A stretch of 61,587 nucleotides of DNA from contig NZ_BMHP01000016.1 of NCBI RefSeq assembly GCF_014641075.1, positions 1 to 61,587 of the forward strand. The letters are read 5' to 3'. The DNA is from Paenibacillus nasutitermitis (GTDB taxonomy: Bacteria; Bacillota; Bacilli; Paenibacillales; Paenibacillaceae). Positions 61,059 to 61,587 of the stretch are shown piece after piece. A program made the translations under genes and the position numbers. Every line of letters begins with the position of its first letter. Within the stretch, counting starts at the first letter, position 1. The notes under the pieces are model-generated. The model searched no databases. It was not told where the DNA came from and saw only the letters and a list, made by a program, of their open reading frames with translations.

Positions 61059-61587
61059 TAAGAAAGCATTCTCCGCTCGGAGACGCTCGATTTCGTACTC
61101 CATTTTCTTCATGGCGAGCTTTTGTTGATCGGCTTCCGTTAGCTCCTCCGGCACCTTGGTACGTCCTCTGCCATCCTGTAAAGCATCCTGGCCCCCTGCT
61201 TCATACTTCCTTACCCATCCGTAAACTTGCTGATAAGAAACCTGAAATTGCTTTGCTGCCTTCGTGTAGTCTTGTCCATTTGCAAGGCAGTACAGGACAA
61301 TGTCGATCCTCTCCTGCCATGTTGTCGAGCGTCCCTTGGTCATAGCTGGCGTTCCCCCTGTATAAGCTTTTAAGCTGCTATGACCATTATACTTCTTAAT
61401 CCAATCGGTAAGTTGGGTTCGACTGGCGATCTTATACTTCTCGATAACTTGGTACTGCGACAATCCCCCACCCAGATATTCCTTAACTGCTTGATATTTA
61501 AGCTCTTCAGAATGACTACGATTATGGATGCGGATCTCTAATCCTTCATTACCGTATAAATGATATCGACGTTGCCATTTCGCTAAA
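61023..61587 (-). CDS. IS3-family transposase OrfA (partial, 5' end beyond window)
   Basis: The C-terminal ~188 residues lie in the window. Two helix-turn-helix regions are present (LKYQAVKEYLGGGLSQYQVI; KAAKQFQVSYQQVYGWVRKY) followed by a leucine-zipper coil (LAMKKMEYEIERLRAENAFL) that is typical of OrfA. The frame stays open to the window edge, so the true start is outside. It ends at TAA 61023. Confidence 0.88.
   Translation of the reverse strand, partial: LAKWQRRYHLYGNEGLEIRIHNRSHSEELKYQAVKEYLGGGLSQYQVIEKYKIASRTQLTDWIKKYNGHSSLKAYTGGTPAMTKGRSTTWQERIDIVLYCLANGQDYTKAAKQFQVSYQQVYGWVRKYEAGGQDALQDGRGRTKVPEELTEADQQKLAMKKMEYEIERLRAENAFLKKLQEFERRRP
61053..61059 (-). promoter_or_regulatory. programmed -1 frameshift site
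   Basis: The minus-strand heptamer A AAA AAG is in the correct phase with orfA codons TTA AAA AAG. Slipping one base back continues in the OrfB frame. This is the standard IS3-family signal for making OrfAB transposase. Confidence 0.75.

Larger units (their letters stand above)
60101..61587 (-). mobile_element. IS3-family insertion sequence (right part beyond window)
   Basis: The element starts at about 60101 with tgaaccgcaccccgtcaagt, a terminal-repeat-like end opening with TG as in IS3-family elements. Its two overlapping reading frames (orfB then orfA on the minus strand) fill the rest of the window. The other terminal repeat and the target duplication are outside the window. Confidence 0.8.

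Overview
The window looks like a chromosomal segment of a Paenibacillus-like, endospore-forming Bacillota. The signs are a minor small acid-soluble spore protein (SspI type), a YwmB-family protein, S-layer-homology (SLH) repeats, several YesM/YesN-type two-component pairs next to sugar ABC transporters without ATPases, and a LiaSR/PspA envelope-stress cluster. No marker fixes the species.

Layout. (1) 1-1726: the 3' end of a 23S rRNA gene, 16 tRNA genes (Asn, Ser, Glu, Val, fMet, Asp, Phe, Thr, Tyr, Trp, His, Gln, Gly, Cys, Arg, Leu) and a terminator. No 5S rRNA gene fits between the 23S end and the first tRNA. (2) 1679-31139: a probable decayed genomic island. It starts at the 3' end of tRNA-Leu(CAA), carries a frameshifted N-terminal piece of a tyrosine recombinase, and ends at a second, slightly diverged copy of the tRNA-Leu 3' end that abuts a fragment of a short-chain dehydrogenase gene. 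Its cargo is carbohydrate catabolism: a DUF6259 glycosidase-like protein, a YesM/YesN pair, two ABC importers, a GH36-type alpha-galactosidase-like enzyme, a 2130-residue SLH-anchored GH42-like protein, a mutarotase-fold protein, a membrane-bound AraC regulator, a GH39-like secreted glycosidase and a hydroxyacid dehydrogenase. At least three of its promoters share an operator-like element.

(3) 31539-38749: a third sugar-uptake module (YesM-like kinase, YesN-like regulator, LplB/YtcP-type permeases, lipoprotein). (4) 38819-43973: a convergent NlpC/P60 hydrolase, then an envelope-stress group (small membrane protein, PspA, PspC, second PspA, LiaS-like kinase, LiaR-like regulator). (5) 43988-58985: mostly core or housekeeping genes: mobB and moeA (molybdenum cofactor), an orphan FliD-like protein, a YwmB-like protein, zwf, prfC, a LacI-controlled operon of two Gfo/Idh/MocA oxidoreductases around a ThuA-like protein, sspI, a Ktr potassium-uptake regulator and a SpoU-family RNA methyltransferase. 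(6) 59175-61587: small hypothetical genes and the left end of an IS3-family element that runs off the window.

How it works together (inference): sensors at the membrane detect a galactose-containing plant or microbial glycan. The YesN and AraC regulators turn on surface and secreted glycosidases and the oligosaccharide importers. Imported oligosaccharides are trimmed inside the cell by GH36 and DUF6259 proteins and fed to central metabolism. The importers must borrow an ATPase encoded elsewhere. The most noteworthy points are the tRNA-Leu island structure, the shared promoter element, the duplicated carbohydrate-binding module inserted in the giant glycosidase, and several non-standard start codons.
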